Shown: one piece after another, positions 13,849-22,930 of the stretch
Position numbering within the stretch: position 1 is the stretch's first letter
Layout of the letters: every line of letters starts with the position of its first letter
Source: Spirochaetia bacterium UBA5763
GTDB lineage: Bacteria > Spirochaetota > UBA4802 > UBA5550
Direction: 5' to 3'
Assembly (NCBI GenBank): GCA_002418835.1
Contig: DIEX01000034.1
Location: 32,180 to 96,179, forward strand
DNA length: 64,000 nucleotides
Translations under genes and position numbers: made by a program
The notes under the pieces: generated by a model
The model's database searches: none
The model's input: only the letters and a program-made list of their open reading frames with translations
Told to the model about the DNA's origin: nothing

Positions 13849-14826
13849 ATGGGACATAATCACATAATAGATGAATTTTTTAATGAATCATACATACATA
13901 AACCTGTTCTCTGGCGCGAAATTGTTGACATCATAGATTGTTCTTTGAAAAAGGGAAGTGGCCATCTTGTTGACTGTACCCTTGGCGAGGGGGGGCATTC
14001 TGAGATTTTTCTTAAGCTCTATCCTGAGATGAAGATCACCGCTTTTGAAAGGGACAGTGAAATATTAGCAAGGGCCAAAGAGAGGCTTTCGGCTTTCGGC
14101 AGCAGAATTACATATATTAACAGCAATTTTTCCGGCATAGCAGATCTCCTACCTCCGGACAATCCGCCTGATTATATCCTGTACGATTTCGGTATTTCAT
14201 CGTATCATTTTGACAGAAGCGGCAGGGGGTTCACCTTCGCCAGTGACGAGCCTCTGGATATGAGTCTCGGATGTACCGAACTTAACGCGTCTGATGTGAT
14301 TAATAAGTATCCGGAGAAAGAGCTGGCGAGAATTTTCAGGGAATATGGCGAGGAGAACTGGGCTTCCTGGATTGCGAAGATTATAGTGGAGCGGAGAGCA
14401 GCGAAGCACGTTGAAACTTCCGCAGAGCTTGCGTCTATTGTACTGGCCGCGATCCCGAAGAAGTTTCATGTGAAGAACATACATCCTGCTACACGGGTAT
14501 TCCAGGCTGTGAGGATTGAGGTGAACCGCGAACTTCAGTCTATTGAAGATGGACTTAGGGGGGGATTTAAAATGCTGGCTGAAGGGGGAATAATGATGGC
14601 GATTTCATTTCACTCCCTTGAGGACAGGATTGCAAAGATTTTTTTCAGGCGGATGAAGGATGGCTGCCTCTGCGGTGCGGAGCCTGATAAATGCAATTGC
14701 ATGAACAGGTCTTTTGCTGAGCTTCTTACAAAGAAACCGGTTACGGCGGATGATGATGAGCTCAGGTGGAACAACAGGTCCCGGAGCGCGAAGCTCAGGG
14801 CCGCAAGGAAGATAAGAAGTATCTGA
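13849..14826 (+). CDS. rsmH: 16S rRNA (cytosine-1402 N4) methyltransferase RsmH
   Basis: A 325-residue SAM-dependent methyltransferase that modifies C1402 in the ribosomal P site. Visible are H-K-P-V-L-W-R-E near residue 17, the SAM-binding L-G-E-G-G-H-S (about 44-50), Y-D-F-G-I-S-S, the M-A-I-S-F-H-S-L-E-D-R catalytic-domain motif, a C-x-C/C-x-C cluster near 280, and the C-terminal N-R-S-R-S-A-K-L-R-A. Length is typical. It sits in its standard place after mraZ. Confidence 0.96.
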   Translation: MGHNHIIDEFFNESYIHKPVLWREIVDIIDCSLKKGSGHLVDCTLGEGGHSEIFLKLYPEMKITAFERDSEILARAKERLSAFGSRITYINSNFSGIADLLPPDNPPDYILYDFGISSYHFDRSGRGFTFASDEPLDMSLGCTELNASDVINKYPEKELARIFREYGEENWASWIAKIIVERRAAKHVETSAELASIVLAAIPKKFHVKNIHPATRVFQAVRIEVNRELQSIEDGLRGGFKMLAEGGIMMAISFHSLEDRIAKIFFRRMKDGCLCGAEPDKCNCMNRSFAELLTKKPVTADDDELRWNNRSRSAKLRAARKIRSI

Positions 14827-14836
14827 CGGAATATAT

Positions 14837-15124
14837 ATGAAGTATTTTATGGTAGTATTAATGATGAGTATTTTTGTACTCCTCTACGTGTGGCAGAACA
14901 TTGAGGTTATGCGGATGAAGATGGATTACAGAAAACTTGTCAAAGTCGAGCATGAACTGACTGAGGAAAATAAAAGACATCTCGCGGAACTTGAGAGGTT
15001 GCGGAACTTCAGGACAGTTGAAAATGCGGTTGCAGGGAAAGGCGTTAGAAGAATGGAGCCTCAGGACATGCTTGTGCTGAAAAACGAAGAGAAAAAAGAT
15101 AACGGTAAAAATGAAAGCAAGTGA
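14837..15124 (+). CDS. ftsL: FtsL-like division protein
   Basis: A 95-residue bitopic membrane protein: one N-terminal membrane span (residues 3-19, V-V-L-M-M-S-I-F-V-L-L-Y-V-W) followed by a Glu/Lys-rich coiled-coil (about 30-65). FtsL sequences diverge strongly, so the call rests on topology, size and the position between rsmH and the mur genes. It is expected to work with FtsQ in recruiting late divisome proteins. Its end overlaps the murE start by 14 bases. Confidence 0.75.
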   Translation: MKYFMVVLMMSIFVLLYVWQNIEVMRMKMDYRKLVKVEHELTEENKRHLAELERLRNFRTVENAVAGKGVRRMEPQDMLVLKNEEKKDNGKNESK

Positions 15125-16622
15125 TATTCTTAAGGGATCCTGTGAACTGATTACCACTGCGGGTAGCGCTAATCCGGCATCTGTTGAGATAACATCAGTG
15201 GAGTATGATTCAAGACGCGCCGGTGCAGGGAGCATGTTTGTGGCTGTGAAGGGCTTTGAGAGTGACGGGCACTCATACATTGAAGCTGCTGTGAAGAACG
15301 GATGCCGCTGTGTCCTCCTCTCTGACGAGAGACTTCCGGATTTTATTCACCTTGAATCTGAGGGTGTTATGTTCCTTGTATCCCACGATTCGCGCAGGGC
15401 CCTTTCGAGAGTCTCTTCTGTTTTTTACGGGGAGCCTTCAAAGAGACTTCATGTTACGGGGATTACCGGCACTAACGGCAAAACATCAATAACATATCTT
15501 CTTGAATCAATATATAACAGCAGCGGCCATTCATGTGGAGTGATAGGCACAGTGAATTACAGGTGGAAGGGTAAAGAGCTTCCGGCTCCGAATACCACTC
15601 CAGAGTCAAAGGATATACAGGAGCTTTTAAAGCGGATGCTTGACGACGGTGTTACTCATGTTGTCATGGAGGTTTCGTCACATGCTCTTTATCTGGACAG
15701 AGTTGAGGATGTTGATTTTGACAGCGCAGTTTTCACTAATCTGACACAGGATCATCTTGATTTTCATAAGACCTTTGATGCGTATTTCGATGCGAAGAGA
15801 AGACTTTTTGAACTCCTTGAGAAAAGCTGCAAGCAGAACAGGGCCGCGATTATAAACACTGATGATGATTACGGCAGGCGGATTTACAAATCGCATAACG
15901 GGTATACTTTTAAAATGATTTCATACGGAGAGAGTGAAGGTGCTGAGCTCCTCGCTGCTCCTGAAAGCATAGACAACAGGATTACAGGTATAAGCTACAG
16001 GTTTGTCCACGGCCCGGACAGGAGAGATGTTAAGCTTAAACTTGCGGGAAGATTCCAGGTGTACAATTCCCTTGCGGCACTGGGTTCGGCTCTTTATTCC
16101 GGGATTGATATTGATGAGGTAATTAAGGGGATGAGCGAACTTGAATCTGTACCTGGGAGACTTCAGGTTGTTGATACCGGGGCGGGTTTTTACACTGTGG
16201 TTGATTATGCCCACACAGGGGATGCTCTGCTTAAACTTCTTCAGTCAGTTAATGAAATGCCGCATAACAGGGTGATTACAGTATTCGGATGCGGCGGTGA
16301 CAGGGACAGGACAAAACGTCCGGTTATGGGTAAGATTGCAATTGATAATTCAGCATTCGCGGTTGTTACAAGTGACAATCCCAGGACTGAGGATGCAAAT
16401 GCTATAATAGATGATATAATGAAAGGAATTTCCGGCGGAAGCTATATGGTTGAACCTGACAGGGAGAAGGCTATAGAAGCTGCGATTAATATTGCTGAAA
16501 AAGGCGATGTTGTGGTCATTGCCGGAAAAGGGCACGAGGATTACCAGATAGTAGGAAAGACAAAGCATCATTTCGATGACAGGGAGATGGCGCTTAAATA
16601 TATGAACGGTAAAAAAAATTGA
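15111..16622 (+). CDS. murE: UDP-MurNAc-tripeptide synthetase MurE
   Basis: Cytoplasmic ligase adding the third amino acid to the peptidoglycan stem peptide. The ATP-binding loop G-I-T-G-T-N-G-K-T-S lies near residues 117-126. The substrate-selecting motif is D-N-P-R-T-E-D (about 421), and DNPR is typical of enzymes that add meso-diaminopimelate, as opposed to Lys or ornithine. G-C-G-G-D-R-D-R-x-K-R-P and the late G-K-G-H-E-D-Y-Q are also present. The 503-residue length is normal. No FtsI/PBP3 gene lies before it, which is unusual for this position. Confidence 0.96.
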   Translation: MKASDILKGSCELITTAGSANPASVEITSVEYDSRRAGAGSMFVAVKGFESDGHSYIEAAVKNGCRCVLLSDERLPDFIHLESEGVMFLVSHDSRRALSRVSSVFYGEPSKRLHVTGITGTNGKTSITYLLESIYNSSGHSCGVIGTVNYRWKGKELPAPNTTPESKDIQELLKRMLDDGVTHVVMEVSSHALYLDRVEDVDFDSAVFTNLTQDHLDFHKTFDAYFDAKRRLFELLEKSCKQNRAAIINTDDDYGRRIYKSHNGYTFKMISYGESEGAELLAAPESIDNRITGISYRFVHGPDRRDVKLKLAGRFQVYNSLAALGSALYSGIDIDEVIKGMSELESVPGRLQVVDTGAGFYTVVDYAHTGDALLKLLQSVNEMPHNRVITVFGCGGDRDRTKRPVMGKIAIDNSAFAVVTSDNPRTEDANAIIDDIMKGISGGSYMVEPDREKAIEAAINIAEKGDVVVIAGKGHEDYQIVGKTKHHFDDREMALKYMNGKKN

Positions 16623-18007
16623 AAGGTATTTTCAGAACAACAGCGGGCGAAGTTGCAGCAATTACCGGAGGGAGATTAATCTCCGGCTCGGATTCGCTGG
16701 TTCTGGAGACCATAACAACAGATTCCCGCGAACTGGGCGGGAATAATCTTTTTATTCCGATAGCGGGGGAGAAGTTTGACGGGCATGATTTTATCCAGGA
16801 ACTTTTTAAAGCAGATAAAGTTTCATGTTCTCTTACAATGAAAGAGGGGTTTGAAACCGCAGCATCTGATTCAGGTAAAACTCTGATTAAATGCGATGAT
16901 ACTCTTGCCGCTCTTGGAAAAATTGCGAAGTTTCACAGAAACCGGTTTTCACCTCTCACTGTGGGAATTACAGGGACTAACGGAAAGACTACAACAAAGG
17001 AACTGGTGCACGCAGTTCTCTCCGCGAAATATAATACACTAAGAAATACTAAAAATTATAATAATGAGATTGGTGTCCCTTTCACGCTCCTTCAGATGGA
17101 AACTCTCCATGAAGCGGCAGTTATTGAGATGGGGATGAACCACACAGGGGAAATCGAAAGACTGTCGAATATTGTTCAGCCTGATATCGCTGTAATTACA
17201 AATGTGGGAGCCGGGCACCTCGAGTTTTTAGGATCAGTTGAAAACGTTGCTAATGCCAAGTCCGAAATCCTTTCAGGAATGAAAAGAGGGTCAACACTTA
17301 TCGCGAACAGAGAGACTGAGTGTTTTCATATAATTGAGAAGCATGCTTCCGAGCACAGTGTGAATCTGTTAACATTCGGTATTGAAGCGGGAGCTGATTT
17401 CAGGCCTGACTCATTCAAACTCACAAGAGAGAGCGTTTCAGTTACTTACAGGGGAAGAAAAATTTCAGTTCCGCTTTACGGCAGGCATAATGTTTATAAT
17501 CTTATGGCGGCAATTGCTGTTGCTGAAGCAGCGGATGTCGATCTCTCTGATGCTGCTGAAAAGCTTGCATTATTTGAAAATATCGGAGGACGCAGCGAAA
17601 TTATCGACAGGGGATATGTAATAATCAATGACACATACAATTCGAATCCCCTTTCCTCTCTCTATGCTCTCGAATCCGTGTGTGATGTTTTCCCTGATAG
17701 AAAAAAAACCGCAGTGCTTGCTGATATGAAGGAGCTTGGCGAACTTGCAGGTCTTTATCATGTGAAAGTGGGTGAGTTCGTTGCCGCGAGAAAATTCAGT
17801 CAGCTCCTGCTTTTCGGGGAGATGTCGGAATATTATGAGAAGGGGGCGTCAGCCGCAGGGATGAACCCGGATAAAATCAAAAAGTTTGACTCAAAGGATC
17901 AGATCGCTGAATTTATTTCATCCAGGCTTTGCGAGAAGGATGTGGTGCTTGTTAAGGGATCGCGTTCAATGAAGATGGAAGATGTAGTGAACAGACTTAT
18001 TGCATGA
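16619..18007 (+). CDS. murF: UDP-MurNAc-pentapeptide synthetase MurF
   Basis: Adds D-Ala-D-Ala to the UDP-MurNAc-tripeptide. 462 residues with the P-loop G-I-T-G-T-N-G-K-T-T-T-K-E near residue 118, E-M-G-M-N-H near 174 and I-N-D-T-Y-N-S-N-P near 336, all characteristic of MurF. The start is a TTG at 16619 whose bases overlap the murE stop, with no strong ribosome-binding site, so translation is probably coupled to murE. Confidence 0.95.
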   Translation: MKGIFRTTAGEVAAITGGRLISGSDSLVLETITTDSRELGGNNLFIPIAGEKFDGHDFIQELFKADKVSCSLTMKEGFETAASDSGKTLIKCDDTLAALGKIAKFHRNRFSPLTVGITGTNGKTTTKELVHAVLSAKYNTLRNTKNYNNEIGVPFTLLQMETLHEAAVIEMGMNHTGEIERLSNIVQPDIAVITNVGAGHLEFLGSVENVANAKSEILSGMKRGSTLIANRETECFHIIEKHASEHSVNLLTFGIEAGADFRPDSFKLTRESVSVTYRGRKISVPLYGRHNVYNLMAAIAVAEAADVDLSDAAEKLALFENIGGRSEIIDRGYVIINDTYNSNPLSSLYALESVCDVFPDRKKTAVLADMKELGELAGLYHVKVGEFVAARKFSQLLLFGEMSEYYEKGASAAGMNPDKIKKFDSKDQIAEFISSRLCEKDVVLVKGSRSMKMEDVVNRLIA

Positions 18008-18016
18008 GGTAAAAAA

Positions 18017-19102
18017 ATGTTTTATCATCTGATACTCCCCCTGAAGGAGTATGTATCATATTTCAGGCTTTTCCAGTATATATCTTTCCGTTCGGCATTT
18101 GCTGCGCTCACTGCATTAATGCTTGTTCTTATTTTTGGAGGGCTTGTTATACGCTGGCTTCAGAGGTTGAAACTCGGCGAACAGATAAGAAATCTTGGTC
18201 CCGAAAGTCACAAGACAAAAGCGGGAACGCCCACTATGGGTGGAATACTGATTCTTGGAGCTGTTATTATATCTATGGCATTCTGGGGCAATTTCAGCAA
18301 CCATTACCTGATTGTTCTTATTGCTGCAACAGTGATACTGGGGGGGCTTGGGTTCATAGATGATTATATAAAGGCAGTTAAGAAGAAGAAGGATGGAGTT
18401 AATCCTAAAGGTAAACTGATTGTGCAGATTGCGACAGCTTTTACTGTATCTGCTGTAATATATTTTTATCCTTCAAGTGCGAAGGATGCCACAACTCTAT
18501 ATGTCCCTTTTATTAATCAGGCTGTAATGGATCTCGGTTTTTACTGGATAATTTTTGCTGTAATTGTAATTATAGGGAGCTCAAACGCGGTTAACCTTAC
18601 AGACGGTCTTGACGGGCTTGCCACAGGGACTGTTGGTATAGTCGCTGCTACCCTCGGTATTATGACTTTTCTCACAGGCAATATTAAAATAGCGGATTAT
18701 CTCGGGATACCTTATATCGCGCACAGCGCGGAACTCACGGTTTTTCTTGCAGCGCTCACAGGGGCTCTTATAGGTTTTCTCTGGTTCAACAGTAACCCTG
18801 CAACAGTCTTTATGGGGGATACCGGCTCTCTCGCGTTAGGCGGTATTATAGGTATAGTTGCTGTTATGATTAAGAAAGAGATTTTTCTTTTTATAGTCGG
18901 CGGGATCTTTGTAATGGAAGCACTATCTGTTATAATACAGGTGGGTTCATTTAAACTCAGGAAGAAGCGGGTCTTTAAAATGGCTCCGATCCATCATCAC
19001 TTCGAACTCTCAGGGTGGCCGGAGCAGAAGGTTGTAACAAGGATGTGGATCATCGGTGTAATCCTTGCGATTCTTGGGCTGGCATCACTGAAGATATTGT
19101 AA
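18017..19102 (+). CDS. mraY: Phospho-MurNAc-pentapeptide transferase MraY
   Basis: Polytopic membrane enzyme (361 residues, about ten spans) that moves phospho-MurNAc-pentapeptide onto undecaprenyl phosphate to form lipid I. Signature motifs seen: K-A-G-T-P-T-M-G-G (about 70), L-G-F-I-D-D-Y (about 112-118), N-L-T-D-G-L-D-G-L-A (about 192-201), M-G-D-T-G-S-L-A-L-G-G and P-I-H-H-H-F-E-L-S-G-W. It is followed by a 176-base gap holding a palindromic repeat before murD. Confidence 0.97.
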   Translation: MFYHLILPLKEYVSYFRLFQYISFRSAFAALTALMLVLIFGGLVIRWLQRLKLGEQIRNLGPESHKTKAGTPTMGGILILGAVIISMAFWGNFSNHYLIVLIAATVILGGLGFIDDYIKAVKKKKDGVNPKGKLIVQIATAFTVSAVIYFYPSSAKDATTLYVPFINQAVMDLGFYWIIFAVIVIIGSSNAVNLTDGLDGLATGTVGIVAATLGIMTFLTGNIKIADYLGIPYIAHSAELTVFLAALTGALIGFLWFNSNPATVFMGDTGSLALGGIIGIVAVMIKKEIFLFIVGGIFVMEALSVIIQVGSFKLRKKRVFKMAPIHHHFELSGWPEQKVVTRMWIIGVILAILGLASLKIL

Positions 19103-19113
19103 GGAATTTTTTT

Positions 19114-19221
19114 GTCATTCCGGTTTTGACGCAGTCAAATAACGGAATCTTATGGTACGGGAAGAAATATTATTGAACACATAAAGATTCCGGCATTTCG
19201 TTTCACTTCAGCCGGAATGAC
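19114..19221. repeat. Palindromic dispersed repeat, copy A
   Basis: A 108-base unit with terminal inverted repeats GTCATTCCGG and CCGGAATGAC. Its reverse complement aligns closely with 56883-56982: both run through CCGGCTGAAGTGA, AATGCCGG, AGATTCCG and AAACCGGAATGACAAAA. It lies between mraY and murD inside the cell-wall operon. Two copies in one window suggest a MITE-like or REP-like family; read-through RNA would fold into a long hairpin. Confidence 0.75.
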
Positions 19222-19278
19222 ATCCGAGAGAATTAGATGTGGCATAAAAAAGATGAAGGCTGAACAAGAAATATTATA

Positions 19279-20670
19279 ATGAATAATGAAGATTATAAAA
19301 ATGTACTGGTAGTGGGGCTCGGTTACAGAACCGGCCTTGCCACATCCAACTTCCTTGCGGCGAAAAAAAAGAACGTCACTGTCACGGACATTAAAACAGA
19401 ACATGAACTTAAAGATATAATTGATAGACTTGATCATGCTGTTAAAGTAATTGCGGGGAGCCAGTCTCCGGAGATACTTGATACGGGATTTGATCTTATT
19501 GTCCTGAGTCCCGGTGTGCCGAAAACTATTCCGCTCATTATTGAGGCGGAAAAGAGAGGCATTCCCGTTATAGCAGAGATTGAACTTGCGTACAGATATA
19601 TGAAGGGGCATATAATAGGAATCACCGGAACTGACGGGAAGTCAACAACCGCAACTCTTACAGGCCATATTTTTAAAACTCTCGGTTTTAGGACTTTTGT
19701 GGGAGGAAATATCGGTGTACCTCTGGTGACCTTCGCTGATGAAACTACTGATGATTCTGTAACTGTGATTGAGTTATCATCATTTCAGCTTGAAACTATT
19801 GATACATTCAGGCCCGATGTCGCAGCAATACTCAATGTTACACCGGATCATCTTGACAGATACAGCGGAATGGATGATTACTTTGCGGCAAAAAAAAGAA
19901 TATTCATGAACCAGACAGATGAGGACTGGTTTGTCTATAATATGGACAATAAAATACTTGCTGATTCAGAAGGGGAATATCCTGCCCATGTTTTAAGATT
20001 TTCAGTTAATGATACCCTGAAAGCGGATTCCTTTTTTCTAAACAATTCGGTCTATTACAGAAGCGAAGTCATAGACCTGATAATTGCTGAGGAGAGCGAA
20101 CTTAAAATAATCGGCGTACATAATATGCAGAATATTATGGCATCAGCATTGATGGTTGTTGCACTTTATAAAAAAATCGGTACTGTCCTCAATTTTGATA
20201 AAGTCGTGGAGGCCTGCCGTACTTTCAACGGGCTTGAACATAGAATGGAGTTTGCCGGTGAATACATGGGGCGGACATTTATCAATGATTCAAAAGCAAC
20301 AACTATCGGCGCTGTAGAGATGGCAGTTAAGAGTATAAAAGATAAAGGTGTAATTATAATCGGTGGGAGAACCAAGGGGGATGATTATTCAAGGCTTGTT
20401 CCTGTTCTTAAAGATAAGGCAAGAACTGTTGTGTTAATCGGTGAATCGAGTGATCTCTTCGCTGAACTTTTCGTAGGGACAAATTTTGTACGAGCAGTCT
20501 CAATGGAGGATGCTGCTGTGAAAGCGATGCAGTTCTCTGAAGAAGGTGACATGATACTGCTCTCTCCGGCATGTGCGTCATTTGATATGTTCAGCAGTTA
20601 CGATGAAAGGGGCAAAGTCTTCAAAGAGTGTTTCAGAAAACTGTCGGAAGGGGAACTCATCTGGAACTGA
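19279..20670 (+). CDS. murD: UDP-MurNAc-L-Ala:D-Glu ligase MurD
   Basis: Adds D-glutamate in peptidoglycan precursor synthesis. 463 residues with the N-terminal nucleotide fold (L-V-V-G-L-G-Y-R-T-G), the ATP loop G-I-T-G-T-D-G-K-S-T-T (about 114-124), E-L-S-S-F-Q-L-E, V-T-P-D-H-L-D-R and F-I-N-D-S-K-A-T-T. This is the standard Mur ligase layout. It is separated from mraY by the palindromic repeat at 19114-19221, and its end overlaps the reading frame of ftsW. Confidence 0.95.
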   Translation: MNNEDYKNVLVVGLGYRTGLATSNFLAAKKKNVTVTDIKTEHELKDIIDRLDHAVKVIAGSQSPEILDTGFDLIVLSPGVPKTIPLIIEAEKRGIPVIAEIELAYRYMKGHIIGITGTDGKSTTATLTGHIFKTLGFRTFVGGNIGVPLVTFADETTDDSVTVIELSSFQLETIDTFRPDVAAILNVTPDHLDRYSGMDDYFAAKKRIFMNQTDEDWFVYNMDNKILADSEGEYPAHVLRFSVNDTLKADSFFLNNSVYYRSEVIDLIIAEESELKIIGVHNMQNIMASALMVVALYKKIGTVLNFDKVVEACRTFNGLEHRMEFAGEYMGRTFINDSKATTIGAVEMAVKSIKDKGVIIIGGRTKGDDYSRLVPVLKDKARTVVLIGESSDLFAELFVGTNFVRAVSMEDAAVKAMQFSEEGDMILLSPACASFDMFSSYDERGKVFKECFRKLSEGELIWN

Positions 20671-21818
20671 GAAATATAATAGATACACGCAGAAGGGGAG
20701 AACCGGATCTGGCGCTCTTTGCCGCTATATTCGCCCTTGCCGGGATTGGCCTTGCAATGAGTTACAGTGCAAGCGCAGTATACGCATACAGAGTGTTTGG
20801 TGATTCTTTTTATTTTCTTAAAAGGCAGACGCTCTGGTTTTTGATCGGGTTCGGCGCACTGATGTTCTTTCAGAACTTTGATTACAGGCAATATACAAAG
20901 TATACCAGGGTAATGCTTATAGCAACATTTTTACTCCTGATATTTGTTCTTATCCCGGGCGTCGGATCCAGTGCCAAGGGATCTTCAAGATGGCTGAGTC
21001 TCGGTTTTATCGGAGTTCAGCCATCGGAGTTCGCAAAACTTTGCTGTGTGATTTACCTTGTCAAGATATACTCTCTTGAGGAGGGTGACAATCATGTACT
21101 GCAGCTGCTTATTCCGATGCTTGTAATAGCCGGAATCTTTGTTCTGGTCATGATGCAGCCCGATTTCGGTACAGCGATGGACCTTCTGCTTATATCTGTT
21201 ATTATAATATTCGTATCGGGATTTCCTCTTACATATATCCTTTTTCTTTTTATACTGAGTATACCGATGTTTTATCTTCTTATTTACCAGGTATCATACA
21301 GGTGGGGAAGGATTCTTGCGTACCTTAATCCATGGGATGACAGGTTCGGCATAGGGTATCATGTTATTCAGTCTTTTACTGCATTCAAAAAAGGGGGGCT
21401 CCTTGGCGTGGGGCTCGGATTCGGAACACAGAAGATTGCAAGGCTTCCTGAGCCTCACACTGATTTTATTTTTGCAGTGATCGGAGAGGAGGCCGGACTC
21501 ATAGGGACAGTTTCCCTGGTTCTTCTTTTCTGTTTTATTTTTTGGAGAGGCATACTGATAGCTCTTGCCGCTCCGGACAGTTTCGGCAGGCTCCTTGCCG
21601 TGGGTTTAACACTTCTTATTGTGGTGCAGGCTTTTATTAATATGGGAGTAGTGAGCGGGTCTCTCCCTACTACGGGTATCCCGCTCCCCTTTATAAGCTA
21701 TGGAGGATCGTCTCTCCTTACGTCTATGATCGCATCGGGAATTCTGCTTAACATTTCGAGATATCGGGAAGCGGCATTCCGTGAAGTTAAATTTGAAGAG
21801 GTCTGGAATAATGAGTAA
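20628..21818 (+). CDS. ftsW: SEDS glycosyltransferase FtsW
   Basis: Membrane peptidoglycan polymerase of the division septum (396 residues, about ten spans). Typical stretches are A-M-S-Y-S-A-S-A, S-R-W-L-S-L-G-F-I-G-V-Q-P-S-E-F-A-K, M-Q-P-D-F-G-T-A and G-S-L-P-T-T-G-I-P-L-P-F-I-S-Y-G-G-S-S. The start is uncertain: GTG 20628 overlaps murD by 43 bases, whereas a GGAAGGGG at 20646 could serve a CTG start near 20661-20667. FtsW usually works with the transpeptidase FtsI, which is not in this cluster. Confidence 0.93.
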   Translation: MFQKTVGRGTHLELRNIIDTRRRGEPDLALFAAIFALAGIGLAMSYSASAVYAYRVFGDSFYFLKRQTLWFLIGFGALMFFQNFDYRQYTKYTRVMLIATFLLLIFVLIPGVGSSAKGSSRWLSLGFIGVQPSEFAKLCCVIYLVKIYSLEEGDNHVLQLLIPMLVIAGIFVLVMMQPDFGTAMDLLLISVIIIFVSGFPLTYILFLFILSIPMFYLLIYQVSYRWGRILAYLNPWDDRFGIGYHVIQSFTAFKKGGLLGVGLGFGTQKIARLPEPHTDFIFAVIGEEAGLIGTVSLVLLFCFIFWRGILIALAAPDSFGRLLAVGLTLLIVVQAFINMGVVSGSLPTTGIPLPFISYGGSSLLTSMIASGILLNISRYREAAFREVKFEEVWNNE

Positions 21819-22929
21819 AAATATACTTATAATCGGCGGAGGAACAGGGGGACACATAAGCCCCGGTATAGCTCTTTACGAGAAGCTGCGGGAAGATGGC
21901 AGGATGAATCCTGTTTTTCTTACCGGTGTTTCAGATATGAGGTTCTCATCACTGGGTGACATTGAAACTGATAAACTTTATACATACAATCCTCCGGCAA
22001 TGACGAAGAATCCATTTAAAATTCCATTTTTTATTCTGAAGTTTTTACGTGCTGTTTTAAAAGCCGGCAGGATTATCAGAAAGAACAGCATTGATGCAGT
22101 TGTCGGTATGGGGGGATATGCTTCAGCTCCGGCACTTGTTGCTGCGAGGATTAAGAAGATACCTGTTTTTTTATGTGAGCAGAATTCTGTACCGGGCAAG
22201 GTTACTCTTAAGATGGAAAAATACTGTCTGAAAGTTTTCGGCACATTCGCTGAATCGACAGAATATCTGAAGTTTCCTGATAAGTTTGTACAGACCGGTA
22301 ACCCTATAAGAAATAATGTTCTTGTGCAGATAACCAGGGATGAGGCGAAGAAAGCTTTCCACCTCGGGCACAGCGAGAAACTGATTTTTGTTGTTGGAGG
22401 GAGCCAGGGGGCTGTGCGTCTCAATCAGCTCATTCTTGGACTCAAGAAACAGTATCCCCGTGAATTCAAAAATATAGGTGTAGTCTGGAGCACGGGTGAT
22501 TTTTCTTTCGCGGAGTATAAAGAAAGATCTCAGAATGAACTGGATGCAGGATCGCTCTATATCTCCCCGTATGTAAAAAAAGTCGGGAAAGCGTACAGGG
22601 CATGCGATATCTGCATATCAAGATCCGGCGCAGGAGTTATGATGGAGCTTGCGGCAGCGGGTGTTCCATCTATACTGATACCGTATCCCTACGCTGCGGA
22701 TAATCATCAGGAAAAAAATGCTGATGCCTTCGTTAATGCAGGAGCAGCAGTAAAAATAAAAGATCAGGATGCTGTACCTGAAAAAGTTGCGCCTGTGATT
22801 TTTGAATTGCTGAATAATAAAAAGAAACTTAAAGCAATGTCCGACTGCGCGAAGAATGCATCAAAGATAGATGCAGCGGATGAAATTGTAAAATATATAA
22901 AGTCAGAACTGGCAGCAGGAGTGAAGTAA
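21811..22929 (+). CDS. murG: Lipid II-forming GlcNAc transferase MurG
   Basis: Peripheral membrane glycosyltransferase that turns lipid I into lipid II. ATG 21811 (M-S-K-N-I-L-I-I-G-G-G-T-G-G-H-I-S-P-G) is chosen because the family's glycine-rich loop normally begins within the first 15 residues; an in-frame ATG at 21781 would overlap ftsW more. Other motifs seen: G-M-G-G-Y-A-S-A-P, E-Q-N-S-V-P-G, G-G-S-Q-G-A, R-S-G-A-G and P-Y-P-Y-A-A-D-N-H-Q. About 372 residues, normal for the family. Confidence 0.95.
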   Translation: MSKNILIIGGGTGGHISPGIALYEKLREDGRMNPVFLTGVSDMRFSSLGDIETDKLYTYNPPAMTKNPFKIPFFILKFLRAVLKAGRIIRKNSIDAVVGMGGYASAPALVAARIKKIPVFLCEQNSVPGKVTLKMEKYCLKVFGTFAESTEYLKFPDKFVQTGNPIRNNVLVQITRDEAKKAFHLGHSEKLIFVVGGSQGAVRLNQLILGLKKQYPREFKNIGVVWSTGDFSFAEYKERSQNELDAGSLYISPYVKKVGKAYRACDICISRSGAGVMMELAAAGVPSILIPYPYAADNHQEKNADAFVNAGAAVKIKDQDAVPEKVAPVIFELLNNKKKLKAMSDCAKNASKIDAADEIVKYIKSELAAGVK

Positions 22930-22930
22930 A

